Shown: positions 48,601-53,700 of the stretch, piece by piece
How the letters are laid out: each line of letters begins with the position of its first letter
How positions within the stretch are numbered: the first letter of the stretch is position 1
Source of the DNA: Symbiodinium kawagutii
Lineage: Eukaryota; Sar; Dinophyceae; Suessiales; Symbiodiniaceae
Direction: 5' to 3'
DNA: 64,000 bases
NCBI GenBank assembly: GCA_009767595.1
Contig: VSDK01009033.1
Location: forward strand, 242,772-306,771
The notes under the pieces: model-generated
Databases searched by the model: none
Told to the model about the DNA's origin: nothing
Seen by the model: only the letters and a program-made list of their open reading frames with translations
Program-made: the position numbers and the translations under genes

Positions 48601-49953
48601 CATTCTATTTGGCATAGCTGTTGGCATTTTATCTGGCATAGTTTTTGGCATTCTATCTGGCATAGCTTCTGGTATTGTATCTGGCATAGCTTCTGGAATT
48701 CTATCTGGAAGAGTTTTTGGCATTGTATCTGGCATAGCTTTTGGCATTGTATCTGGCATAACTTCTGGCATTGTATCTGGCATAACTTCTGGCATTTTAT
48801 CTGGCATAGCTTTTGGCATTCTATCTGGCATAGCTTTTGGCATTGTATCTGGCATAGCTTTTGGCACTTTATCTGGCATAGTTTTTGGCATTGTATCTGG
48901 CATAGCTTTTGGCATTCTATCTGGCATAGCTTTTGGCATTTTATCTGCCATAGTTTTTGGCATTGCATCTGGCATAGCTTTTGGCATTCTATCTGGCATA
49001 GCTTTTGGCAGGGAAGTCGAGGTCCGGCAGGGAACACTATATAGGCGTGGATGGTGGTGGTTGAGGTCCGGCAGGAAACACTAGGCCTGGATGGTGGTGG
49101 TTGAGGTGTTGCAGGGAACACTGGGCGTGGATGGTCGTGGTTGAGGTCCGGCAGGGAACACTGGGCGTGGATGGTCGTGGTTGAGGTCCGGCAGGGAGGA
49201 GAAGGAGAGGATGAGCGGCAGCTGACATAAAATCTAACAACCCTCACCTGGCAGGTGGGGAATAACCTACCATGAGTTGAATTATAAATCACTCGATACA
49301 CATATATATATATATCCCATTGGTCAATATTGGAGCATTGGAGGGTTAAATATCATATAGATCATTCTATGGATCATTCTATGGATCCTTCTATGGATCT
49401 TCTATGTATCATTCCATGGATCATCATGTACCAAACTAGGGGACTTATAGGAACCCTTCATCATTTGTAAATTCTGCTGGTCCATGATCAACCAATCCAC
49501 TCCCCGCTGCCAGGGCACCTTGAAATCGGCCTTTCAAGTGGCACCCCAAAATCGCGCAAAAACACCTCAGCCACGGCACTGGTGGTGTAGGAATGTAAGA
49601 AACCCAAGAGATATGAGGAAATATGATGAGAGACAAATCTAAAGCAAATTTGAATGTGTACATGATTCAGACAACGAGTAATATACGTATTCAAGACAAA
49701 CATGACATGTACAGAACATATGCATATGTTTATGCATATATATATATACATATATATATATGTACAAATAAATACACGTATACGTTTATGCAAATACAGC
49801 TATGTGTACATACATATATATATATATATATGTGCTACACATATCTACACAACATGTAGTGCTATGCGGGGTCCTGTGTTTGGCGTAATTAGCTTGTATG
49901 CGTCAAAGGAGAACAACAACTTTAGGAAGTGCCATCTTCTCCAGTTGCACCAT
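16601..49953 (-). CDS. Gene 2 (span): large 46-exon protein of unknown function
   Basis: A chain of 46 minus-strand exons sums to 4,293 nt, exactly 1,431 codons including TGA, with matching phases throughout. Donors mix GT, GC and GA; acceptors are all AG. I recognise no family. Features seen: a basic PRKKAKK stretch (41541), two cysteine/histidine half-motifs like CCCH fingers but lacking the first cysteine (39968, 38075), a membrane-like stretch near [17 protein letters not shown] (43458), a hydrophobic end in the longest exon (27370), and DLFAAL/DLAQAA helical stretches like the gene 3 motif. Cell location and role are unknown. Some small exons were chosen partly to satisfy phase. The window could hold two genes here; I found no internal stop plus ATG to prove it. 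Confidence 0.5.
17248..17344. repeat. (GA)n - (TA)n - (GA)n compound microsatellite
   Basis: Two GAGAGAGAGAGAG runs bracket ATATATATATACATATATAT. Confidence 0.9.
17505..17588 (-). CDS. Gene 2 exon: [20 protein letters not shown]
   Basis: Acceptor GGGTCTAG|GG, GC donor GAAG|GCTGCG. Peptide LLNTC then [20 protein letters not shown]. The acceptor lies at the edge of an 80-bp tandem duplication, so a second AG copy lies 80 bp upstream. Confidence 0.65.
17588..17743. repeat. 80-bp direct tandem duplication
   Basis: Two copies starting CCTAGACCCACGGTCACGGG at 17588 and 17668. They are identical for 76 bp and cover the intron end next to the gene 2 exon at 17588. Confidence 0.9.
19213..19274 (-). 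CDS. Gene 2 exon: [20 protein letters not shown]
   Basis: Acceptor AGCAAAG|G, donor GGAG|GTCTAT, peptide [20 protein letters not shown]. Selected among three open frames because both phases match. Confidence 0.5.
19582..19695 (-). CDS. Gene 2 exon: [20 protein letters not shown]
   Basis: Thirty-seven codons, SPSI then [33 protein letters not shown]. Donor CAAG|GTCCCT. Codon bias modest; a plus-strand frame overlaps. Confidence 0.5.
19743..19847 (-). CDS. Gene 2 exon: [20 protein letters not shown]
   Basis: T-rich tract before GCTGAAAG|C. Peptide PIFGHEL then [29 protein letters not shown] donor (CGGCT|GACGAG). Confidence 0.6.
20222..20304 (-). CDS. Gene 2 exon: [20 protein letters not shown]
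   Basis: Acceptor GTTCTCAG|TAT, donor ATAGA|GTCGGA. Peptide YQPL then [23 protein letters not shown]. Joins both neighbours in phase. Confidence 0.6.
20699..20769 (-). CDS. Gene 2 exon: [20 protein letters not shown]
   Basis: Acceptor AACTGGGCAG|AT, GC donor CTGGAG|GCGCGA, peptide [23 protein letters not shown]. Best of three frames by codon bias. Intron flanks flip from CCATCAACTAACC on the left to GGTGACTGGTGG on the right. Confidence 0.7.
21768..21856. repeat. (CATC)n microsatellite
   Basis: CCATCCATCCAT with CCCAT and TTCAT variants; preceded at 21553 by a short (TG)n. Confidence 0.95.
22380..22453 (-). CDS. Gene 2 exon: [19 protein letters not shown]
   Basis: Acceptor CATGCTCAG|G, donor TCTG|GTACCG. 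Peptide LDMPK then [19 protein letters not shown]. Another frame ([20 protein letters not shown]) also reads well but does not fit downstream. Confidence 0.5.
22471..22543. mobile_element. B-family element, copy 2 (right part only)
   Basis: AGTAGGGAAAACAATGGG then ACAGGGTTTTGACCCCTG. The left end is missing. Starts 18 bp from the acceptor of the gene 2 exon at 22453. Confidence 0.45.
22993..23086 (-). CDS. Gene 2 exon: [17 protein letters not shown]
   Basis: Acceptor GTCCATAG|GT completes a glycine codon. Peptide [13 protein letters not shown] then [17 protein letters not shown]. The end was set at CG|GCAGGC to match the next phase; CAG|GCTGTG at 22989 is the alternative. Confidence 0.7.
23158..23290 (-). 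CDS. Gene 2 exon: [20 protein letters not shown]
   Basis: Forty-four codons, [19 protein letters not shown] then [20 protein letters not shown]. Acceptor TGACAAAG|GGT, donor GAAG|GTGGAG. The intron to the next exon is only 71 nt. Confidence 0.75.
24831..24891 (-). CDS. Gene 2 exon: [20 protein letters not shown]
   Basis: Acceptor GTCCTCAG|G, donor AGG|GTCCCC, peptide [20 protein letters not shown], phase 2 to 0. A second open frame ([20 protein letters not shown]) remains possible. Confidence 0.5.
25560..25658. mobile_element. A-family element, copy 4
   Basis: GGGCGTTTCTCAAAATAGGG left end; the right end is diverged (GGGGTCCCCCGTTGCAAAAA). Translates to [13 protein letters not shown], a fragment I recall as common in Symbiodiniaceae translations. 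Confidence 0.55.
26445..26477. repeat. (TA)n microsatellite
   Basis: About 16 TA units. Confidence 0.95.
26969..27054 (-). CDS. Gene 2 exon: [20 protein letters not shown]
   Basis: Acceptor CGCCGCAG|CTG, donor GAGAG|GTGCCG. Peptide [20 protein letters not shown] then AHEGGLLE, strong codon bias. A B element begins 8 bp beyond the acceptor. Confidence 0.75.
27062..27136. mobile_element. B-family element, copy 3 (left part only)
   Basis: GATGGGTCAATATTAACC then repeated AACAATAACCAACAA. Right end lost next to A copy 5. Starts 8 bp from the acceptor of the exon at 27054. Confidence 0.5.
27154..27258. mobile_element. A-family element, copy 5 (diverged)
   Basis: GGGTGTTTCGAAAAAGCC ... ACTTGAGAAACCACC, beside a B element. 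Confidence 0.45.
27370..27725 (-). CDS. Gene 2 longest exon: [20 protein letters not shown]...
   Basis: One frame open over 118 codons with strong codon bias: [60 protein letters not shown], and a hydrophobic end [19 protein letters not shown]. Entry GACAAG|GT in phase 1. The 3' edge is uncertain: a GT donor at 27598 (GAG|GTGCGG) or a GA donor at 27370 would both keep phase 0. The frame runs on to a TAA at 27325. Confidence 0.65.
27948..28030 (-). CDS. Gene 2 exon: [20 protein letters not shown]
   Basis: Acceptor TGTTTAAAG|G, donor CGCG|GTGAAG, 27 codons: [27 protein letters not shown]. Phases fit both sides. Confidence 0.65.
28277..28342 (-). CDS. Gene 2 exon: [20 protein letters not shown]
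   Basis: Acceptor CACCTGCAG|C, peptide [20 protein letters not shown], high third-position GC. The donor is uncertain (GA chosen to fit phase). A plus-strand donor-like site (GCTGCAG|GTGAGG) lies on the opposite strand. An N-gap sits 35 bp away. Confidence 0.5.
28377..28390. other. Assembly gap (14 N)
   Basis: Fourteen N flanked on both sides by CTCTTTC, so the gap may be an overlap that was not closed. It lies near a gene 2 exon (28277-28342). Confidence 0.99.
29271..29337 (-). CDS. Gene 2 exon: [19 protein letters not shown]
   Basis: Acceptor CAGCCCAG|GA, donor CGCGA|GTGCAA. Peptide FE then [19 protein letters not shown]. Confidence 0.6.
29638..29908 (-). CDS. Gene 2 long exon: [20 protein letters not shown]
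   Basis: Ninety codons in one frame: [18 protein letters not shown]..., [40 protein letters not shown]. Acceptor TCATCCAG|GAA, GC donor CATG|GCACGC. Codon bias rises after the first 35 codons, so the true acceptor may be internal. A 130-codon plus-strand frame overlaps it. Confidence 0.6.
30736..30837 (-). CDS. Gene 2 exon: [20 protein letters not shown]
   Basis: Peptide [34 protein letters not shown]. Acceptor TACGAAG|CTG, GC donor TGT|GCATGG. Confidence 0.55.
31807..31992 (-). CDS. Gene 2 exon: [20 protein letters not shown]
   Basis: Sixty-two codons with good bias: [56 protein letters not shown]. Acceptor GCGTCAG|AGT, donor TGG|GTACCT. Confidence 0.7.
32543..32680 (-). CDS. Gene 2 exon: [20 protein letters not shown]
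   Basis: Forty-six codons ending [24 protein letters not shown], donor CTG|GTTCAG. Acceptor taken as ATCTGAG|CAG. The upstream part overlaps another open frame ([20 protein letters not shown]), so the left boundary of the coding segment is uncertain. Confidence 0.55.
32897..32930 (-). CDS. Gene 2 small exon: [11 protein letters not shown]
   Basis: Acceptor CACACCAG|G, GA donor TCA|GATTTT, peptide [11 protein letters not shown]. Fits phase 2 to 0. Confidence 0.4.
33032..33138 (-). CDS. Gene 2 exon: [20 protein letters not shown]
   Basis: Phase-0 frame ASPGVFPM then [27 protein letters not shown], with about 70% third-position GC. Acceptor GCCAAG|GCA, GC donor GGGCG|GCAGGG. Confidence 0.6.
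33394..33459 (-). CDS. Gene 2 exon: 66 nt, [18 protein letters not shown]
   Basis: Excellent splice sites: GATCCCCCAG|GGA and CAGCAG|GTGAGA. Phase 0 gives GFPA then [18 protein letters not shown]. The frame is chosen by phase; a phase-2 reading ([18 protein letters not shown]) has better codon bias. Confidence 0.6.
34526..34570 (-). CDS. Gene 2 exon: [15 protein letters not shown]
   Basis: Acceptor TGCCTCGAG|CGC, donor GACCGG|GTTCCA, 15 codons [15 protein letters not shown]. Two other frames are open, including one on the plus strand. Confidence 0.4.
36184..36298 (-). CDS. Gene 2 exon: [20 protein letters not shown]
   Basis: Acceptor GGCTCTCAG|G and GC donor TGG|GCGCAG. Peptide [17 protein letters not shown] then [20 protein letters not shown]. 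The frame is also open upstream to 36348 ([16 protein letters not shown]). Confidence 0.7.
36966..37021 (-). CDS. Gene 2 exon: [18 protein letters not shown]
   Basis: Acceptor TCGGCAG|TTT, GC donor (AACTG|GCGAAG). Phase-0 peptide [18 protein letters not shown]. An alternative frame ([19 protein letters not shown]) is equally clean but out of phase with both neighbours. Confidence 0.4.
37155..37242 (-). CDS. Gene 2 exon: [20 protein letters not shown]
   Basis: Acceptor GCTCCCAG|G and GC donor CCCAG|GCGATC. Peptide KPWPHPVVQ then [20 protein letters not shown]. Confidence 0.65.
37335..37380 (-). CDS. Gene 2 weak exon near 37.36 kb
   Basis: Good acceptor GGGCCTTCAG|CTG, but three frames are plausible. 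[14 protein letters not shown] has the best codon bias, yet only [14 protein letters not shown] fits the phase chain with a GA donor. An exon is likely; its frame and right edge are unresolved. Confidence 0.3.
37750..37917 (-). CDS. Gene 2 exon: [20 protein letters not shown]
   Basis: Fifty-five codons, [47 protein letters not shown]. Entry ACCAG|CG in phase 1, GC donor GTG|GCTGAG. A second long open frame ([15 protein letters not shown]) lacks the codon bias. Confidence 0.65.
38075..38180 (-). CDS. Gene 2 exon: Cys/His-rich [16 protein letters not shown]
   Basis: Long pyrimidine tract before CTCCTAG|CCC. The phase-0 frame gives [20 protein letters not shown], containing C-x5-C-x3-H. The expected first zinc-finger cysteine is absent. 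Codon bias is weak, and frames on both strands compete, so the frame is uncertain. Confidence 0.35.
38676..38777 (-). CDS. Gene 2 exon: [20 protein letters not shown]
   Basis: Acceptor ACAGCCAG|GAT, donor CTCACG|GTATTC, 34 codons: [34 protein letters not shown]. Strong codon bias, phase 0-0. Confidence 0.7.
39456..39544. repeat. (GAT)n/(GGT)n microsatellite
   Basis: GAT run, then GGT run, then GAT again; gives spurious poly-Ser, poly-Pro and poly-Met frames. Confidence 0.95.
39968..40062 (-). CDS. Gene 2 exon: [20 protein letters not shown]
   Basis: Phase-1 frame with the highest third-position [22 protein letters not shown] then [10 protein letters not shown]-x4-C-x3-H looks like the end of a CCCH zinc finger, but no cysteine sits 7-9 residues before it. 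Another frame ([20 protein letters not shown]) is open too. Confidence 0.5.
40315..40387 (-). CDS. Gene 2 exon: [17 protein letters not shown]
   Basis: Acceptor AATCCAG|CCA, donor GATG|GTTCAC. Peptide PWEFYRS then [17 protein letters not shown], phase 0 to 1. Confidence 0.6.
40608..40657 (-). CDS. Gene 2 exon: [16 protein letters not shown]
   Basis: Acceptor CACAAAG|GT and canonical donor CCCAAG|GTAGGT bound [16 protein letters not shown]. Confidence 0.6.
41321..41346 (-). CDS. Gene 2 micro-exon: GMSCAPLG
   Basis: A 26-nt exon (GMSCAPLG) between CACCAG|C and A|GTGTCA that carries phase 2 to phase 1. The island is GC-rich, but another frame ([16 protein letters not shown]) is also open. Confidence 0.3.
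41541..41609 (-). CDS. Gene 2 exon: basic stretch [19 protein letters not shown]
   Basis: Acceptor CATGTCCAG|G, donor CTG|GTACCT. Peptide THQ then [19 protein letters not shown]. The PRKKAKK run could act as a nuclear-localisation signal, which is inference only. Confidence 0.55.
42332..42419 (-). CDS. Gene 2 exon: [17 protein letters not shown]
   Basis: Entry GTAAAG|GG in phase 1, GT donor (ATGGA|GTACAA) in phase 2. Peptide [11 protein letters not shown] then [17 protein letters not shown]. Best codon bias of three open frames. Confidence 0.5.
42571..42645. repeat. (CAT)n microsatellite
   Basis: ATCATCATC array with CTTC and GTTTTC interruptions. Confidence 0.95.
42838..42898 (-). CDS. Gene 2 exon: [20 protein letters not shown]
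   Basis: Acceptor CTGTTCAG|GAG, donor ATTG|GTCGAT, peptide [21 protein letters not shown] plus-strand frame ([13 protein letters not shown]) also reads well but has no matching splice sites. Confidence 0.6.
43458..43562 (-). CDS. Gene 2 exon: [20 protein letters not shown]
   Basis: Thirty-five codons in phase 0-0 with acceptor TAACAAG|GCC and GC donor AAG|GCAAGA, a textbook dinoflagellate GC donor. Peptide AGPSQLLA then [20 protein letters not shown], possibly membrane-associated. Confidence 0.75.
43828..43917 (-). CDS. Gene 2 exon: [20 protein letters not shown]
   Basis: Acceptor GCTTCAG|CGC and consensus donor CCA|GTGAGC bound 30 codons: [30 protein letters not shown]. Confidence 0.65.
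44205..44307. mobile_element. B-family element, copy 4 (opposite orientation)
   Basis: GGCAGTGGGTCAAAACCCTG ... TTAATATTGACCCATAGCC, about 103 bp. Confidence 0.65.
44774..44833 (-). CDS. Gene 2 exon: [20 protein letters not shown]
   Basis: Acceptor CCCAAG|GCC, donor CAA|GTACTC, phase 0-0, peptide [20 protein letters not shown]. The frame stays open for 60 more codons downstream, so the donor may lie further on. Confidence 0.5.
44924..45016. mobile_element. B-family element, copy 5 (internal deletion)
   Basis: ACTATGGGTCAATATTAAGC ... ATAGTAGGGGAACCACAGCC. It lacks the GGTACAGGGTTTTGACC block. Confidence 0.6.
45690..45713 (-). CDS. Gene 2 small exon: RSNPPALG
   Basis: Acceptor TGTCATCAG|CGA and consensus-like GC donor GGA|GCAAGA give RSNPPALG. 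An alternative frame continues as [17 protein letters not shown] but breaks the phase chain. Confidence 0.3.
46108..46163 (-). CDS. Gene 2 exon: [18 protein letters not shown]
   Basis: Acceptor CTTTTCAAG|GC, donor GAAGAG|GTAGAC, peptide [18 protein letters not shown]. Phases 1 and 0 fit the neighbours. Confidence 0.5.
46723..46837. mobile_element. B-family element, copy 6 (opposite orientation)
   Basis: TGGCTATGGGTCAAAACCCT ... TCATATGGACCCACAGCCA, 115 bp, the best preserved ends. Confidence 0.7.
46989..47104 (-). CDS. Gene 2 exon: [20 protein letters not shown]
   Basis: Thirty-eight codons, [13 protein letters not shown] then [20 protein letters not shown], high third-position GC. Entry CGAAG|C in phase 2, GA donor (ACTG|GAAGTG) in phase 1. 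Confidence 0.6.
48352..49010. repeat. 24-bp minisatellite coding-compatible in several frames
   Basis: About 27 units of roughly TCTGGCATAGCTTTTGGCAT TCTA. Because 24 is divisible by 3 and the unit lacks stops, it opens long frames on both strands (minus: MPDRMPKA repeats). Treated as intronic in gene 2. Confidence 0.85.
49014..49197. repeat. 40-bp GC-rich minisatellite
   Basis: About 4.5 copies beginning GAGGTCCGGCAGGGAACACT, directly next to the 24-bp array. Confidence 0.85.
49519..49565 (-). CDS. Gene 2 exon: [15 protein letters not shown]
   Basis: Acceptor GGCTGAG|GTG, donor TCAAG|GTGCCC, phase 0 to 2. Peptide [15 protein letters not shown]. Another frame across the island ends in a stop ([12 protein letters not shown]) and was not used. 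Confidence 0.5.
49933..49953 (-). CDS. Gene 2 candidate first coding exon (MVQLEKM)
   Basis: ATG 17 nt after an AG, giving MVQLEKM, then a GC donor (ATG|GCACTT) in phase 0. Chosen because the layout mirrors the gene 3 start. Short and speculative. Confidence 0.3.
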
Positions 49954-49970
49954 GAGGAGTGGGGATTTGT

Positions 49971-49972
49971 CT
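49971..49972 (-). promoter_or_regulatory. Candidate spliced-leader trans-splice acceptor of gene 2
   Basis: AG in GGGCGTAG|ACAAATCC on the minus strand, 17 nt before the ATG at 49953. Dinoflagellate mRNAs receive a spliced leader at such AGs; the leader itself is encoded elsewhere. Confidence 0.35.
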
Positions 49973-50559
49973 ACGCCCACAGGGGCCTATGTTCCAGTTG
50001 ACAGAACAAGGTTTTCAGCGTAGCATTCCAAATTGGACATCTTTCAAGACATCTCAGGTGGTCCACACGACTCATTTTGCTGCAAGAGAACACTCATAGA
50101 TCAATCCACCAACTAGCAGCTGTTCAACAGATATGGCAGCTGAGAAAGTTCAATGGTATTTTTTACAAGGGCTTGGACTGACAAATGCTAATGTTTTGTG
50201 ATGGTGGTCCCGAGATACAGCAAAGACAAACCACAAACTGAGATGATAAATCCTGGCCCCTAAAATGTATAACGATTCCTCGAACATACTTCCCAGTTCA
50301 ACTGTGGCGTCAGTGATCAATTATCAACCATAGTGAACCAAACTCTGATAAAGATAACCTCTCTTGTTAGCCACCCCTATTGACCTGTATTGAGGTCAAT
50401 ATTTGTCAATATCGGGTGGAAAATTATTGTTGCTCTTCACCTTTCTTAACCAACCATTTCAACATGAATCATTGTCAGCCACCGTTCATTTGAACCATTA
50501 GTAACATTAACATTTATTGTTTGCAACTAGCCATCTTTATGGACCAATAACATTAGCCA
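49971..50559. other. Intergenic region between genes 1 and 2
   Basis: 589 bp between the gene 1 stop and the proposed trans-splice acceptor of gene 2. No convincing exon. The right part is CCATTAGTAACATT-rich. It is nearly the same length as the gene 2-gene 3 gap. Confidence 0.45.
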
Positions 50560-50724
50560 TTAGTACCATACACATTGTATTGGGCGGAAGGGCTTCCTCT
50601 GCTGCAACCGGCGGGCTGAAGGTGAATGCTGCGAAGTAGTAGCCTGAAAACTGCGGAGGCAGATTGAGAACAGATTTGGGAATTTGATCCACGAAACTGC
50701 GAGTAAGCTGGACCGCAGCCCTAC
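50560..50724 (-). CDS. Gene 1 terminal exon with TAA stop
   Basis: Acceptor GTACACCAG|GTA, phase 0, 54 codons ending RPIQCVWY and a TAA. The first half (SSLLAVSWIKFPNLFSICLR) is membrane-like, the rest basic. Two other frames are open over part of it (e.g. SVLNLPPQFSGYYFAAFTF), but only this one fits the incoming phase and has the best codon bias. Confidence 0.5.
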   Translation of the reverse strand, partial: VGLRSSLLAVSWIKFPNLFSICLRSFQATTSQHSPSARRLQQRKPFRPIQCVWY

Positions 50725-53700
50725 CTGGTGTACCCCATAGAAATGGCTAGTTTCTCTATAGTAATCTTGTTTTTTATTGGATGGTTGGTGGGTACCACAA
50801 TGAACCACCACTGGTTTCCCATAAATAGCTGCTGATCTACCATAGAATTCTATATGAACTAATGGATCTACCGTTAACTGGTTGGATTGTATCTTTTGGC
50901 CGAGGGAGGCTTTAGATAACGGGAAACTATAGACCTACTGGTTGAAGGTGAACACCCCTAGCCTTGCTTACGTGAGGGATGTCGGGGTGATTAAACTCTG
51001 CGGATGTAACTACCTCCAAGACTTGAAAGCAACGACCGAAGAAAGCCACCGTGGGGTTGAACCAAATCTCCTAGCATATCTGGCATGAAATAAACAATAA
51101 AGAATAGGACTTACAGTCTTACAGTATTCCTGGCTCATGTGCAATCACCCGTGCATGGTATTGTGTTTCTTCAGAGTTGCCGGTATCCATTTTGATCCGT
51201 TTTGGAAAAAACAAACAGGAGTACGTATCAAAGTACTTTGGTCTAACCAAGAATTGCATTGTCATGATTGCTGTGATGCGGTTAGAAACTCATCTCAGAA
51301 CTTTTCAGCACGGAGCGGGAAATTTGGCCACAGCATGGCCAAGTTCACAAGATCTGATAGCAAATCAAACATACTGTAACTACTGCGAAATGGCACCGAA
51401 CGTGGTGACAACTCTGCTCCCATGCCTTGTGACCTGTCCAACTGGTGCTCACTGTGCAGTGTCACCCACTGATCCCCAAGCTTCCACAGCATCCCTTTAT
51501 GACTTCGCCAGCACCGAGCAGCTCATCTTCTGCACGGAACCGGCTGTAAGCCGAACACCTTTCAGGTAGAATCCTGCTTCGCTTTGAATAATGTATTGTA
51601 CAACCTCGGGTTTTCAGTTGGCGGATTGATGAAGCAATATCCGATACACGTAACACTGCCACGGATGTATATACATGTATACCATTGCATGTATAAATAT
51701 ATAGATGTATAGTTTTAAAACAGAACATATGCAAATCATAGTAATGATAGCAACAGTGATAATCAAAAGTTAATAGTAATAAACTATAAACGTGTGTACA
51801 CAAATATATTATTTTCTATATTCATATTAATATGTATTCATATAAATAAATATGAAAAGTAATATATATGTATATATATATAGATATATATTTGCCTAGT
51901 GTCATCATCTACCAAGATCTGCAAACACAAGTTTCCACTTGGAAGAATTATTGCCAGGAGAGTTCACTTGTCACCAATGGCTGAAGAAAACACACGCTAC
52001 AATGAAGTCACAGATGGGCCGAGCCACAGTAGCATGTCAGTGAAAGCTAGTTATTTCCATCCCAGCAATGTACCCAGGTGCACCCTGGGATACGTAGCTT
52101 GTCTACCCAGACTCGGGATTCTGGCAGCGCAGAGACTGGTGGTAGGTCCATCTCAGGACTAAGAACCACCCAAATTTGGGCAGTGATCCAAAGCACAACT
52201 TTGTTCGCTGCCGTGGCAAATCATGAAAAAACACTGGCTTTGTCCAAAATGCTGATTTTCAGTGATCCAAACACTAACCCAGTACTGATCAATGACAACC
52301 AGTTTATGAAAATAAATGATCAGTATCCAAAATGCAAATGCAATCAGTACCTACTAACCAGTAACTGATCTTATTTACCATACTTACTGGTAGATCATTA
52401 TGGTACCAGTAACTGATGACCATGCTGGTACCTACTAACCAGTAACCGATCATTGATCAACTGCCACCTGCGGGTACGGCCAGCCTTCCTTAGCCGTCGC
52501 CCAGGTGCGTATTGCCGATCATGATCCATTAATGACTTGACTTTGGCACCCTCAAACTTCCACGAGTTCACCTCAGCCAGTCGGGCTCACCATGGCTCAC
52601 CCAACTGCTGCGCGGATCAGGCGTTTTTGTTGGGCTAGTCCGGGCTAGTAGAAGGGTTATCATACATGATGCATCATGAGTCCGTTCTTTGTCATTGTTG
52701 CTACGGGGAAATCAAGTCGTAACGAAGAAATCAAGTCCTATACAGTCAGGTCGTATGAAACAATGAACAAGTCTTTACACACTTCCAATGTTGAATGCTT
52801 TTCTATGCATACTTCGACACAGAACAAACCTGAATCAATCTCTCGAAGTCAAGACTGGACGACTGCATGCAACAGCCTCTCTGACTCTAAAGCCTTGCCC
52901 TTATGCCACAAAGATCTCAACAGTTCCTATTGGTGGTGAAGGATGATGAATGATGGTTATTATAATTTCTGCTTACAAAATGTTACAGCCAACGCTTGAT
53001 GATGGTCAATAATCAATTACTACTGATGTGTATGGTAGATCTGCAAATGAATAGCTTTACACATCTTCACACTCAACCGATCGGCTTGATCCTGGCAACC
53101 CCAATGATCTCGTTCCCATTGTTTTCATTCCAATGATCCGCGGTTAAGTTTGCCTGTTCCTTACTGAAACTACTGCAAGACATCAAATCACATTCCTCCA
53201 AAAGAGAGTGATCATAAACAGTGTACATCAGAACCGTGACGAAAAGGGTGGTAAATTAAAGGACTCAATTCATGGTGCACTTCATGATCGTCTTTGCATA
53301 TCACTTAGTCCGTCTACTTAAACATTTTTTGTTTCTTGTATAGCTTAATCTATACATCCTTGGTCAAAAGCACCAATTGTACTATAAATTTGCATGAATA
53401 ATTCCAAACTCTAAACTGTTCAGAGTTCAATGTTCATGAGTTGGATTTTGATCCGCAGGTCAATTGGCCAAATCTGCTGAAGCTTGGCGACCGGCTGCTC
53501 TCGATGCCCTGGTACCTTCTTCCACCAGTGGTGTCCCATAGTGCGATGATCCCTCCGCAGCGCTGATTTCTTATTCTTATGCGGCTGAGGCAGGTGCCAA
53601 CCTCATTGCTGTTGGCTGGTGATTACTGGAAATGGTGGTTTCTCAAAATGGGGTACCCAAAAATGGTTGGTTTATTAATAATAAATGACTACTAATGGAT

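Noticed and set aside
48259-49301. Open frames of 246, 323 and 228 codons
   Set aside because: Product of a 24-bp repeat without stop codons; all three frames are low complexity.
53470-53600. Candidate minus exon (KSALRRDHRTMGHHWWKK or CGGIIALWDTTGGRRYQ)
   Set aside because: The exons at 54095 and 52509 join directly in phase and restore the SRVAPLVNSW motif, leaving no room for it.
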